From Pseudomonadota bacterium (GTDB taxonomy: Bacteria; Pseudomonadota; Alphaproteobacteria; Rhizobiales; Rhizobiaceae), in NCBI GenBank assembly GCA_023387715.1, contig JAEWHQ010000055.1, forward strand, positions 1 through 8,688: DNA of 8,688 nucleotides. Direction: 5' to 3'. The notes under the pieces were generated by a model. That model was not told the origin of the DNA. It was given only the letters and a program-made list of their open reading frames with translations, and ran no database searches. The position numbers and the translations under genes are program-made. This document shows positions 1-6,639 of the stretch, piece by piece; positions within the stretch are counted from its first letter, which is position 1, and every line of letters begins with the position of its first letter.

Positions 1-183
1 GTCATCACCGGTGAGGAAGCCGACAAAGTATGGCTTTCCAATGCGACACTCTCCAACCGTCTTTTCGGTTATCCGGTCGTTTCTCTCGGCCAAATGATGC
101 AATGGACAGCAGACTGGGTCATGGCGCAGATGCCGTCGCATAACAAGCCGACGCATTTCGAGGCACGCGATGGCACCTACTGA
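1..183 (+). CDS. C-terminal end of a probable NAD-dependent epimerase/dehydratase-like protein (partial)
   Basis: Reading frame 1 is open from the left edge to a TGA at 181-183, giving 60 residues of a protein that starts outside the window. The tail contains a WTADWV segment and ends in KPTHFEARDGTY. That ending resembles the C-terminus of uncharacterised NAD(P)-binding epimerase/dehydratase-like proteins of Rhizobiales that I recall from similar operons; no Rossmann motif is visible because the N-terminal part is missing, so the family call is tentative. The next gene starts inside its last codons (14-base overlap), which implies co-transcription and translational coupling. The coding status is strong; the product name is much less so. 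Confidence 0.6.
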   Translation, partial: VITGEEADKVWLSNATLSNRLFGYPVVSLGQMMQWTADWVMAQMPSHNKPTHFEARDGTY

Positions 184-994
184 CGCTTTCAATATTGTTC
201 AGCTGTCTGAAAAAGACATGGATCAAGCCTGTTTGCTTTCCACACAAGCAGGCTGGAATCAGACTGAACAAGATTGGGAACTATTTTTCCGGCACGGGGT
301 TGTTTTTGGCGTTTTTGCAATGCCGGAACAACTGGCCGCCAGTGCAGCTGTCATCCCCTATGGCGATGACATTGCATGGATCAGCATGGTTCTCACGAAA
401 GCAGAATGGCGCGGGCGTGGCTATGGTACGGGCTTGTTAAAACATTGCCTGCAATGGACTGAAGCACGAAACCGCACCGCCTTTTTAGATGCAACACCGG
501 CTGGTGAACCGATCTATCGCGCACTCGGTTTTGTGCCTTCGCTCAAAATCACACGCTGGCAAGGCTCTGGCAAAGGCTTAGCGTCAGAAACCTTAACACA
601 GACCGCCTCACACAATGCTAAAACCCAAGCAAACCTTGCCTTTGGTGCTGACAGAAGCTTTGTGCTGGAAAACTTTATCAAGCGTTATCCAGTTGTCACA
701 AGCGCCAATGCATCAACGACATGCTTTGTCCGTGACGGGCGCTTGGCATGGCAGATAGGGCCGGTTATCGGCCGCGATGAAGCCGAAGCATTGGAGTGCA
801 TCGAAGCCCTGATCAAACTATTATCAGGCGCTGTCTTCATTGATCTGCTCGACGATTGTGCAAGCATTGCACAACGTCTGGTGCAGCTCGGATTTACCAA
901 ACAACGGCCATTTTTGCGGATGCAAAAAGGCTCACATCAATTGCAACAAACACAATACCAGACACTTGCCATCGCAGGGCCGGAATTTGGGTAA
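170..994 (+). CDS. GNAT family N-acetyltransferase, two-domain type
   Basis: A 274-residue cytoplasmic protein predicted to transfer an acetyl group from acetyl-CoA to an amine; the substrate is unknown. Residues 8-135 form a GNAT fold: the acetyl-CoA pyrophosphate-binding loop is seen as RGRGYGTG at 81-88, after the beta strand AWISMVL, and the later GEPIYRALGFVP segment at about 112-123 is the typical C-terminal GNAT signature. Residues from about 145 to 265 form a second region, with length and layout like the extra C-terminal domain of YitH-like GNAT proteins. The ATG at 170 has GAGG six bases upstream and overlaps the end of the preceding gene, so it belongs to the same operon. In such an operon it may modify the imported compound or an intermediate, but that is inference. 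Confidence 0.85.
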   Translation: MAPTDAFNIVQLSEKDMDQACLLSTQAGWNQTEQDWELFFRHGVVFGVFAMPEQLAASAAVIPYGDDIAWISMVLTKAEWRGRGYGTGLLKHCLQWTEARNRTAFLDATPAGEPIYRALGFVPSLKITRWQGSGKGLASETLTQTASHNAKTQANLAFGADRSFVLENFIKRYPVVTSANASTTCFVRDGRLAWQIGPVIGRDEAEALECIEALIKLLSGAVFIDLLDDCASIAQRLVQLGFTKQRPFLRMQKGSHQLQQTQYQTLAIAGPEFG

Positions 995-1026
995 AGCGCC
1001 TGATTATAAACAAATCAAAGGGGCGT

Positions 1027-1032
1027 AAGGAG
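1027..1032 (+). promoter_or_regulatory. Ribosome binding site of the dihydrodipicolinate-synthase-like gene
   Basis: AAGGAG lies ten bases before the ATG at 1043. It is a full Shine-Dalgarno match and fixes that start. The gap to the previous gene is only 48 bases, with no terminator seen, so this gene is probably read from the same transcript. Confidence 0.75.
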
Positions 1033-1042
1033 TTCAGGAAAA

Positions 1043-2107
1043 ATGGGATTACATTACACACAACTGCCTGAAAATGTTCTCAATATTATTCGCCGCGGCG
1101 CGGTTATTCCGGCGCATCCGCTGGCACTTGATGAAAACCGCAATTTTGACCGCAAACGTCAACGCGCTTTGACACGTTATTATATGGATGCCGGTGTCGG
1201 CGGTCTGGCGGTTGGTGTGCACACCACGCAATTTGCCATTCGTGACAATGGCTTATACGAACCGGTACTCAAAGCTGCGATTGAAGACAGCCGCGCCTGG
1301 ACTGACCGTCCGCTTGCTATGATTGCAGGTGTTGCAGGCCAGACCGAGCAAGCTCGCAATGAGGCTAAAATCGCTCGTGACCTTGGCTATCATGCCGTTC
1401 TTATCAGCATGGGTGCACTGAAAGGCGGGACAAGTTCGGAACTCATCCAGCATTGCAAAGCCATTGCAGAAGAAATTCCTGTCATTGGTTTTTATATGCA
1501 AACCTCGGTTGGCGGCATTATTCTGGATGAAGATTTCTGGTGCGAATTTGCACAAATCGACAATGCCATCGCGATTAAAGTAGCGCCGTTTCATCGCTAT
1601 CGCACACTGGATGTGCTGCGCGGCATTGTCAAAGCTAAGGCTGAAAACAAGATCACACTTTATACCGGCAATGACGACCATATCGTTGCTGATCTGACAC
1701 TGCCTTTCACCCTTGCACGCGGTGATGAAGCGGTCACGCTCCGTTTCAAAGGCGGCCTGCTTGGTCACTGGTCAGTCTGGACAAAACGCGCGGTAGAATT
1801 GCTTGAACGTATCCACACAGAAACAGCGGACAACAAACCTGTGTCCCAGTCACTGCTTGCGCTGGATGCAAAAGTAACTGATTGTAATGCAGCCTTTTTT
1901 GATGTCGCCAATAATTTTCATGGCTGTATTGCTGGCTGTCATGAGGTTTTACGCCGCCAAGGCTTGCTGGAAGGCATCTGGTGTCTTGATCCTGAGGAAG
2001 GCCTTTCCAAAGGTCAGGCAGAAGAAATCTCCCGCGTTTATCAGGCACATCCTGATCTGAATGATGATGAATTCGTTGCAGCTAATCGCGAAAGGTGGCT
2101 CGCATGA
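1043..2107 (+). CDS. Dihydrodipicolinate synthase family protein (class I aldolase/lyase fold)
   Basis: A 354-residue cytoplasmic enzyme of the DapA/N-acetylneuraminate lyase superfamily, which uses a Schiff-base lysine to make or break carbon-carbon bonds with pyruvate-like keto acids. The likely catalytic residues are visible: a TT pair at 61-62 (VHTTQF), Tyr151 in GFYMQ, and the Schiff-base Lys179 in IAIKVAPF. A GNDD segment follows at about 214. At 354 residues it is longer than true DapA (about 290), with extra C-terminal helices, and the usual GTTGE motif is changed to GVHTTQF. It is therefore unlikely to be the lysine-biosynthetic enzyme. It sits between an acetyltransferase and an ABC ATPase and overlaps the latter by four bases, which points to a catabolic role on an imported substrate. 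The substrate cannot be read from sequence. Confidence 0.88.
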   Translation: MGLHYTQLPENVLNIIRRGAVIPAHPLALDENRNFDRKRQRALTRYYMDAGVGGLAVGVHTTQFAIRDNGLYEPVLKAAIEDSRAWTDRPLAMIAGVAGQTEQARNEAKIARDLGYHAVLISMGALKGGTSSELIQHCKAIAEEIPVIGFYMQTSVGGIILDEDFWCEFAQIDNAIAIKVAPFHRYRTLDVLRGIVKAKAENKITLYTGNDDHIVADLTLPFTLARGDEAVTLRFKGGLLGHWSVWTKRAVELLERIHTETADNKPVSQSLLALDAKVTDCNAAFFDVANNFHGCIAGCHEVLRRQGLLEGIWCLDPEEGLSKGQAEEISRVYQAHPDLNDDEFVAANRERWLA

Positions 2108-2901
2108 ACAGTCTTTCAACACAGCAAAGCGTCACTGCTCCGACACCGCTGATCCGCTTACAAAATGTACGCAAAACCTACCATACCGGCAACAAAGAAT
2201 CCGTTGCAGTCTCCGATGTGACACTTGAGATCAATGAAGGTGATCTCTTGTCCGTCGTCGGCCCGTCCGGTTGCGGCAAAACCACTGTGCTTAAAATTCT
2301 GGCCGGTTTGCATAAAGAAAGCGGCGGTACCGTTACCATTGGTGACGGTACAAAAACCGACTTTGACGGCAAGGATATCGGCATGGTTTTTCAGCAGCCT
2401 TTACTGCTTAAATGGCGCACCATTGCTGAAAATGTTATTCTGCCTGCACAGATTTTAGGCTTGCCGAAAAAGGCTGCCAGAGAGCGTGCCAAAGACCTTT
2501 TACAAATGGTTGGCCTTGGTCATGCAACGGATAAATATCCGTACGAACTTTCCGGCGGCATGCAGCAGCGTGCAGCCATTGCACGCTCATTAATCCATGA
2601 TCCTAAACTGATTTTGATGGATGAGCCTTTTGGTGCATTGGATGCGATAACACGGGAAAAAATGAACCTTGAAATGCTGCGTATTTGGCAAGAGAGCAAA
2701 AAAACTTTTGTTTTCGTCACGCACGGTATTCAGGAAGCCATTTTCTTAGGTTCGCATTGCGCAGTGCTGAGCGCAGGCCCCGCTCGTATGGCAGATTATT
2801 TTAAAATCGATCTGCCTGCGCCACGCACATTGGACGTCAAACTGACCGAACCTTTCGGCCAATATGTCCAGCGTGTCTACAAGCAATTAGGCATGAACTA
2901 A
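2104..2901 (+). CDS. ABC transporter ATP-binding protein, NitT/TauT (TauB/SsuB-like) family
   Basis: A 265-residue ATPase that powers an inner-membrane importer, in a family serving nitrate, sulfonates, taurine and other small organic compounds. All motifs are canonical: Walker A GPSGCGKTT at 53-61, Q-loop Gln97 (FQQP), signature LSGGMQQ at 149-155, Walker B LILMDEP at 169-175, D-loop GALD, and switch His207 in VTHGIQEA. I chose the ATG at 2104, which overlaps the previous stop as ATGA and has AAAGG eight bases upstream. A GTG at 2095 in the same frame would add three residues but has poorer spacing. No permease or periplasmic binding protein follows, since a terminator hairpin comes 11 bases later, so those subunits are probably encoded upstream outside the window. 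The substrate is unknown. Confidence 0.93.
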   Translation: MNSLSTQQSVTAPTPLIRLQNVRKTYHTGNKESVAVSDVTLEINEGDLLSVVGPSGCGKTTVLKILAGLHKESGGTVTIGDGTKTDFDGKDIGMVFQQPLLLKWRTIAENVILPAQILGLPKKAARERAKDLLQMVGLGHATDKYPYELSGGMQQRAAIARSLIHDPKLILMDEPFGALDAITREKMNLEMLRIWQESKKTFVFVTHGIQEAIFLGSHCAVLSAGPARMADYFKIDLPAPRTLDVKLTEPFGQYVQRVYKQLGMN

Positions 2902-2912
2902 GGACAACATAA

Positions 2913-2949
2913 ATTGAGGGCTGATACTGAAATTGCATCAGCCCTCAAT
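2913..2949 (+). terminator. Rho-independent terminator-like hairpin closing the left operon
   Basis: A perfect 13-bp inverted repeat, ATTGAGGGCTGAT at 2913-2925 and ATCAGCCCTCAAT at 2937-2949, encloses an 11-base loop. It begins 11 bases after the ABC ATPase stop codon. A T-rich but interrupted stretch (CTATTATTTTA) follows, so the U-tract is imperfect. Position and stem strength make it the likely end of the operon. Confidence 0.8.
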
Positions 2950-3026
2950 CTATTATTTTAGAATTCATTATTTTGCTGCCTGCAATTCCCTTTTGAGCCG
3001 CGCATCAGCGCGTTTTTCTTCCATGC

Positions 3027-3059
3027 TTGGCGAATATCAAAAAACAATATACTAATATT
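3027..3059 (+). promoter_or_regulatory. Candidate promoter and operator of the GntR regulator gene
   Basis: TTGGCG at 3027-3032 and TATACT at 3048-3053 are a weak -35/-10 pair with a short 15-base spacer. The -10 is embedded in the imperfect palindrome AATATACTAATATT at 3046-3059. CAATATACTA at 3045-3054 nearly matches TAATATACTA at 6518-6527 in front of the dehydrogenase operon. Overlap of a palindrome with the -10 would fit autorepression by the GntR protein. This is inferred from pattern alone. Confidence 0.4.
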
Positions 3060-3101
3060 TCAAAGCTAAGATTTTCAAAGTAATTTCAGTAGGAAACAGC
3101 A

Positions 3102-3809
3102 GTGAGCTCGCAACCGATATTTGGTCAAACAGAGCAACCAAACCGTCGGCCCGTCCGTGAAACTGCCGCCAAGCTTATTTACAGAGCATTGCAGGCAGAT
3201 ATCATCGCCATGAAACTTCTGCCCGGTACAGCCCTTAACGAAAAAACCTTTATCGACCATTTCGGGGTCAGCCGCACGCCGGTGCGTGAGGCTCTTATCC
3301 GCTTGAGTGAAGAAGGTTTGGTCGATATTTTCCCGCAATCCGGCACATTTGTAGCCCGAATTCCTGTCGACCGCATACCTGAAGCCGTCGTAATACGGCA
3401 AGCCTTAGAAGGCACAACCGCTGAACATGCGGCGTATGCCGCAACAAAAGAAGCAATCAGCAAGCTCGATGAACTGATTGAACTGCAAGAATTTCACGCC
3501 AAGCGCAGCAAATTAGATCTCTTTCACGAAACAGACGATCAGTTTCATGAAGCGATCGCCGAGATATCCGGCTTTCCCGGTATCTGGCAACATTTGAAAC
3601 TGGTAAAAATTCAGATCGATCGTGCGCGACGCATGACCGTGCCTGTACTTGGTCGCATGGATCAGGTTGTGCGCGAGCATAAACACATCCGCAATGCCAT
3701 AGCCGCAAAAGATACGGCTGAAGCAGTCAAAGCCATGAAGCAACACTTGAGCGCGGTTTTACCGGACATTGATGAGTTGCGCAAAAGCCGGTCGGATTTT
3801 TTTGTCTGA
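3102..3809 (+). CDS. GntR family transcriptional regulator, FadR subfamily with FCD effector domain
   Basis: A 235-residue DNA-binding protein. Residues about 22-85 form the winged helix-turn-helix, with the recognition region FGVSRTPVREALIRL and the wing GLVDIFPQSGTFVA. Residues about 95-220 form an all-helical FCD ligand-binding domain. Its likely metal/carboxylate-binding residues are visible as Asp145 and His149 (DDQFHEAI), His193 (EHKHI) and His215 (KQHL). Such regulators usually sense sugar acids or other organic acids and repress nearby catabolic genes. The start is GTG at 3102, six bases after AGGAAA; the first internal ATG would cut off the first helix of the DNA-binding domain. It converges on the Gfo/Idh/MocA gene with zero intergenic bases. 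It most likely controls that operon and itself, being UxuR-like in setting; this is inference. Confidence 0.92.
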   Translation: MSSQPIFGQTEQPNRRPVRETAAKLIYRALQADIIAMKLLPGTALNEKTFIDHFGVSRTPVREALIRLSEEGLVDIFPQSGTFVARIPVDRIPEAVVIRQALEGTTAEHAAYAATKEAISKLDELIELQEFHAKRSKLDLFHETDDQFHEAIAEISGFPGIWQHLKLVKIQIDRARRMTVPVLGRMDQVVREHKHIRNAIAAKDTAEAVKAMKQHLSAVLPDIDELRKSRSDFFV

Positions 3810-4850
3810 TTATAAAACGACTTCTTTCTTGCCGGACTTTGCGGATTGCAACATCGCATCAATCAAAGCATGCGCCTGTAATGCTTCTTCACCACTGATA
3901 GATGGTTTACGCTTACTGATCAAAGCCTCGGCAAAATCTTCAATGATTGCCTGATGCAAACTATGCGAAAAAGCCATCGGATTCGCACCGGAGCCTGAGA
4001 GTTCTTCGCTTGCTATTGTTTCAGTACTGCCATCCCGCCAGATAATATCCAGTTTACCGGATGAAAGCCGCAATGTTGCCTTCTCATAATAAAGCGAAAT
4101 TGTTTCCGTATTGCCCGGATAGCTCGCCGTTGAAGCCATGAATGAGCCCACAGCACCTGAGGCAAACTCAATACCCGCAGTAACAAAATCCTCGGCTTCC
4201 ATCTGATGAAAACGTGAGGTAACAGCCATTGCCTGAACCGATTTAGCAGGCCCCGTCAAACTCAAAGCCATATCGATGGTATGAATTGCCTGCGTCAGCA
4301 ATACGCCGCCGCCATCGCGTGCATAAGTACCGCGTCCAGGCTCGTCATAATAAGTTTGCGGCCGCCACCACGGCACTGAAATTTCGCATATTCCTAAAGC
4401 GCCAAGCTTACCGCCAGCCACCAATTGCACCGCGTTTTGATAAGCAGCTCGCATACGCAATTGAAAAACAATACCTAAAGAAACATCATGATCCTGACAA
4501 AGATCAACAATCATCTTTGCTTCATGGGCGTTTCTGGCAACCGGTTTTTCCAGCAAAATGTGCTTGCCCGCCCTTGCTAAGGGAGCAATAATTTCTTCAC
4601 GCACATTGGGCGGGGTTAAAACAATTACAAAATCCACGGCCGGATCAGCCGCGATTTCTTCCACATCATGATAATGACGCAGGCGAACCCCAAGTTGCCT
4701 TTCCGCCCCTTCATGAAAGCTTTTGGACCGTTCATAGTCGCGGCCTAAAACCCCATGCAAGTTGACTGTATCAGAAGCAGCAATCGCATCCAGATGCGTT
4801 TGCGCCACCATGCCGACACCAATGATGACCGCTTTTTTAATCTCTGCCAC
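3810..4850 (-). CDS. Gfo/Idh/MocA family NAD(P)-dependent oxidoreductase
   Basis: A 346-residue cytoplasmic dehydrogenase of the glucose-fructose oxidoreductase/inositol dehydrogenase family, acting on a sugar, polyol or derivative. The N-terminal Rossmann fold shows VIIGVGMVAQTH at 8-19, and the family's EKP motif is at 101-103 with Lys102. The substrate domain shows GGGVLLTQAIHTID at 180-193 with His190 and Asp193; the Asp often found four residues before the His is Thr186 here. I chose the GTG at 4850 because GGGAGGAG (4856-4863) lies five bases upstream; an in-frame TTG at 4874 would add eight residues but sits before that site. The dehydrogenase gene is 36 bases upstream on the same strand, so the two form an operon. 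The stop abuts the convergent regulator's stop directly. The exact substrate is unknown. Confidence 0.9.
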   Translation of the reverse strand: MAEIKKAVIIGVGMVAQTHLDAIAASDTVNLHGVLGRDYERSKSFHEGAERQLGVRLRHYHDVEEIAADPAVDFVIVLTPPNVREEIIAPLARAGKHILLEKPVARNAHEAKMIVDLCQDHDVSLGIVFQLRMRAAYQNAVQLVAGGKLGALGICEISVPWWRPQTYYDEPGRGTYARDGGGVLLTQAIHTIDMALSLTGPAKSVQAMAVTSRFHQMEAEDFVTAGIEFASGAVGSFMASTASYPGNTETISLYYEKATLRLSSGKLDIIWRDGSTETIASEELSGSGANPMAFSHSLHQAIIEDFAEALISKRKPSISGEEALQAHALIDAMLQSAKSGKKEVVL

Positions 4851-4855
4851 AGCCA

Positions 4856-4863
4856 CTCCTCCC
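4856..4863 (-). promoter_or_regulatory. Ribosome binding site that decides the Gfo/Idh/MocA start
   Basis: Read on the minus strand this is GGGAGGAG, a strong Shine-Dalgarno sequence five bases before GTG at 4850. It supports the shorter protein over the TTG at 4874. Another GTG at 4856 overlaps the site itself and is unlikely. Confidence 0.7.
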
Positions 4864-4886
4864 AGAGCAAACAAAGAACCTTATTC

Positions 4887-6368
4887 TTACTTAAACTGTG
4901 CCACAGATCGCGCTGCACCAATTTGCAGCAAGCTTTGCAGCGCACGCTCTACACAAGCCCGAAAAACTTGATTTCCAGCCAGATCACGAGGGAAAATCTC
5001 TTCAATCGAGCAATAGGCTGCAACAAGTTCCGCTGCTGTTTTCTGCCCCGCAATCCGGGCCTGAATTTCCTGAACCAACGGATCGCGCACATCAATAGCT
5101 GCGCCTTTTTCATCCAGACCGGTCGCATAGCGCATCCAGCCTGCAACCCCTATCGATAAGCGATCAATAGACAGCCCTTCAGCCAATCGTTCGCGAATAG
5201 TCCCCAACAAGCGTTGCGGTAATTTTTGACTGCCATCCATAGCAATCTGCCATGTCCGATGCTTGAGTGACGAATTTCTAAACCGCTCAATCAGCTGATC
5301 TTTATAATGGTCGAGATCAAAATCAGGCAGTTTTGGCAAAGTAGAGCTGATCTCTTCATCCATCATGTCGCGTATAAAACGCTCAAAACCTTCCGCCGCC
5401 ATGACGTCCGAAACAGTCTCATGACCAGCCAAATAGCCAAGATATGCAATTGTTGAATGGCTGCCATTTAACAGCCGAAGCTTCATCAATTCAAAAGCCG
5501 AAACATCCTGCACAAAAGTAACACCCGCCATTTCCCATTTCGGACGTCCACTGGTAAAATGATCCTCAACAACCCATTGGCTAAAAGCCTCAGTCATGAT
5601 CGGCCAGGCATCAACCACTCCGGTTGCATCAACAATAGCGGAACGGTCAGCATCTGTTGTGGCCGGCACAATCCGATCAACCATCGTAGACGGAAATGCC
5701 ACATGCGCTGCAATATATTCAGCCAGTTCAGGATCACGCAGAGCTGCAAAGCGTGTCACAACACGCTTAAGCGTTTCGCCATTTGAAGGCAGATTATCAC
5801 AAGAAAGCACAGTGAATGGTGCCACGCCCGCTTGCCGACGACGGCGCAGCGCTTCCACAATATAGCCAAGTGCAGAGTGTGGATGATTGTGCTCTTGCAA
5901 ATCGTGAACAACATCAGCATGAGTTTCGTCAAGCGTACCGGTAGCTGGCGCGTAGCAATATCCCTTTTCGGTAATAGTCAGAGAAACAATTTTTATCTCA
6001 GGCTCGCACAGTGCATCCATCACAGTTTGCGGATTTTCGGGCGCCACCAATAATTGCACAACACTGCCAATTACCCGCACTTGTTCATGAGCAGCAGAAC
6101 GCACGGTAATGGTGTAAAGGCCGTCTTGGGGCGCAAGCGCATCACGCGTATCAGGACTGCGCAAAGACACACCAATTATGCCCCATTCCTGCGCGCCGGC
6201 CTGCAAAATATCATCCGTATAAACAGCTTGATGCGCACGATGAAAGGCACCAATACCAAGATGAACGATACCTGCTTTTAGCTGTTTTCGATCATAAGTC
6301 GGGCGTAAAACGTCTTGCGGTAACTGCTCAAGAACTTGCATTGATAAACGTGGATGTATCTCATTCAT
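4887..6368 (-). CDS. Mannitol dehydrogenase family protein, fructuronate-reductase-like
   Basis: A 493-residue NAD-dependent polyol/sugar-acid dehydrogenase. Family members interconvert fructuronate and mannonate (UxuB), mannitol and fructose, or arabinitol and xylulose. The N-terminal Rossmann region is HLGIGAFHRAH at 36-46. The catalytic triad is seen as Lys296, Asn301 and His304 in KLRLLNGSHS, with the same spacing as in the Pseudomonas fluorescens mannitol 2-dehydrogenase. Length is normal for the family. The FCD-GntR regulator and the Gfo/Idh/MocA partner favour a sugar-acid or polyol pathway, but uxuA or other pathway genes are not in the window, so I do not assign uxuB. The ATG at 6368 has GGGCGGA about 11 bases upstream. 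It is the first gene of a two-gene operon. Confidence 0.9.
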   Translation of the reverse strand: MNEIHPRLSMQVLEQLPQDVLRPTYDRKQLKAGIVHLGIGAFHRAHQAVYTDDILQAGAQEWGIIGVSLRSPDTRDALAPQDGLYTITVRSAAHEQVRVIGSVVQLLVAPENPQTVMDALCEPEIKIVSLTITEKGYCYAPATGTLDETHADVVHDLQEHNHPHSALGYIVEALRRRRQAGVAPFTVLSCDNLPSNGETLKRVVTRFAALRDPELAEYIAAHVAFPSTMVDRIVPATTDADRSAIVDATGVVDAWPIMTEAFSQWVVEDHFTSGRPKWEMAGVTFVQDVSAFELMKLRLLNGSHSTIAYLGYLAGHETVSDVMAAEGFERFIRDMMDEEISSTLPKLPDFDLDHYKDQLIERFRNSSLKHRTWQIAMDGSQKLPQRLLGTIRERLAEGLSIDRLSIGVAGWMRYATGLDEKGAAIDVRDPLVQEIQARIAGQKTAAELVAAYCSIEEIFPRDLAGNQVFRACVERALQSLLQIGAARSVAQFK

Positions 6369-6427
6369 TTTATGCTAATCCGCCCAAATTTTTATGCTGC
6401 TACTTAACCCACTAAACTTAAACCCAC
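6368..6427 (-). repeat. Two short direct-repeat pairs in the leader of the dehydrogenase operon
   Basis: On the plus strand ACTTAACCCAC (6402-6412) is followed by ACTTAAACCCAC (6416-6427), a tandem pair differing by one inserted A. Separately TTTTATGCT occurs at 6368-6376 and 6390-6398, flanking the ribosome binding site. A CCCAC/GTGGG pair (6423-6427 and 6438-6442) could form a weak 5-bp hairpin. The function is unknown; they lie in the predicted 5' untranslated region. Confidence 0.5.
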
Positions 6428-6639
6428 GCTACCAATTGTGGGCTCAACCAACCCATTACTCATTATTAATAGCAGAACGGATAAGTTCAATCTAAAGCAA
6501 TTTCACATTTTAAATATTAATATACTAGCATGTCAACTTACATATCGATGCCTTATCATAAGATAACAAGGTACCACTAAATGTGATATTCCTAACCAAT
6601 CAGACGAACAAGCCCATAACATAATTCACCGTAGCGCCT
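6369..6639. other. AT-rich intergenic region between the sugar operon and the secretion genes
   Basis: This 271-base gap carries the promoter and leader of the dehydrogenase operon in its left part. From about 6540 to 6639 I see no gene, no convincing terminator for the secretion genes that end at 6640, and no known RNA element. Only a poor bulged hairpin is possible (CCTTATC/GATAACAAGG near 6551-6571). It marks the change from the moderate-GC sugar block to the AT-rich secretion block. Confidence 0.6.
6507..6536 (-). promoter_or_regulatory. Predicted sigma-70-type promoter of the dehydrogenase operon, with candidate operator
   Basis: On the minus strand a perfect TTGACA (6531-6536) is followed after 18 bases by TAAAAT (6507-6512, 5 of 6 consensus). 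It would start transcription near 6500, giving a leader of about 130 bases before the ATG at 6368. The spacer holds TAGTATATTA (6518-6527), an 8-of-10 symmetrical palindrome also found with one difference at 3045-3054 upstream of the GntR gene. A repressor bound there would block RNA polymerase. The promoter call is reasonable; the operator call is inference. Confidence 0.5.

Noticed and set aside
997..1025. Hairpin CGCCTGATT/AATCA-GGCG between the acetyltransferase and the DapA-fold gene
   Set aside because: The stem needs a four-base bulge and has no T-tract. It is too weak to call a terminator or regulatory element.
1253..1768. A 171-residue open frame on the minus strand inside the DapA-fold gene
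   Set aside because: It lies wholly opposite a well-supported gene, has an unordered Cys/His-rich translation with no family likeness, and no ribosome binding site was evident. It is a shadow frame.
2095..2103. GTG at 2095 as start of the ABC ATPase
   Set aside because: It would lie on top of the AAAGG ribosome binding site. The ATG at 2104 has good spacing and the common ATGA overlap.
4755..5159. A 134-residue plus-strand frame across the end of the dehydrogenase and start of the Gfo gene
   Set aside because: Opposite to two recognised coding regions; the translation shows no domain. Shadow frame.
6501..6588. Inverted copies of TCACATTT and AAATGTGA in the intergenic region
   Set aside because: Only eight bases, about 70 bases apart, in AT-rich sequence; a chance match is likely, and half of it is not part of a full CRP-like palindrome.
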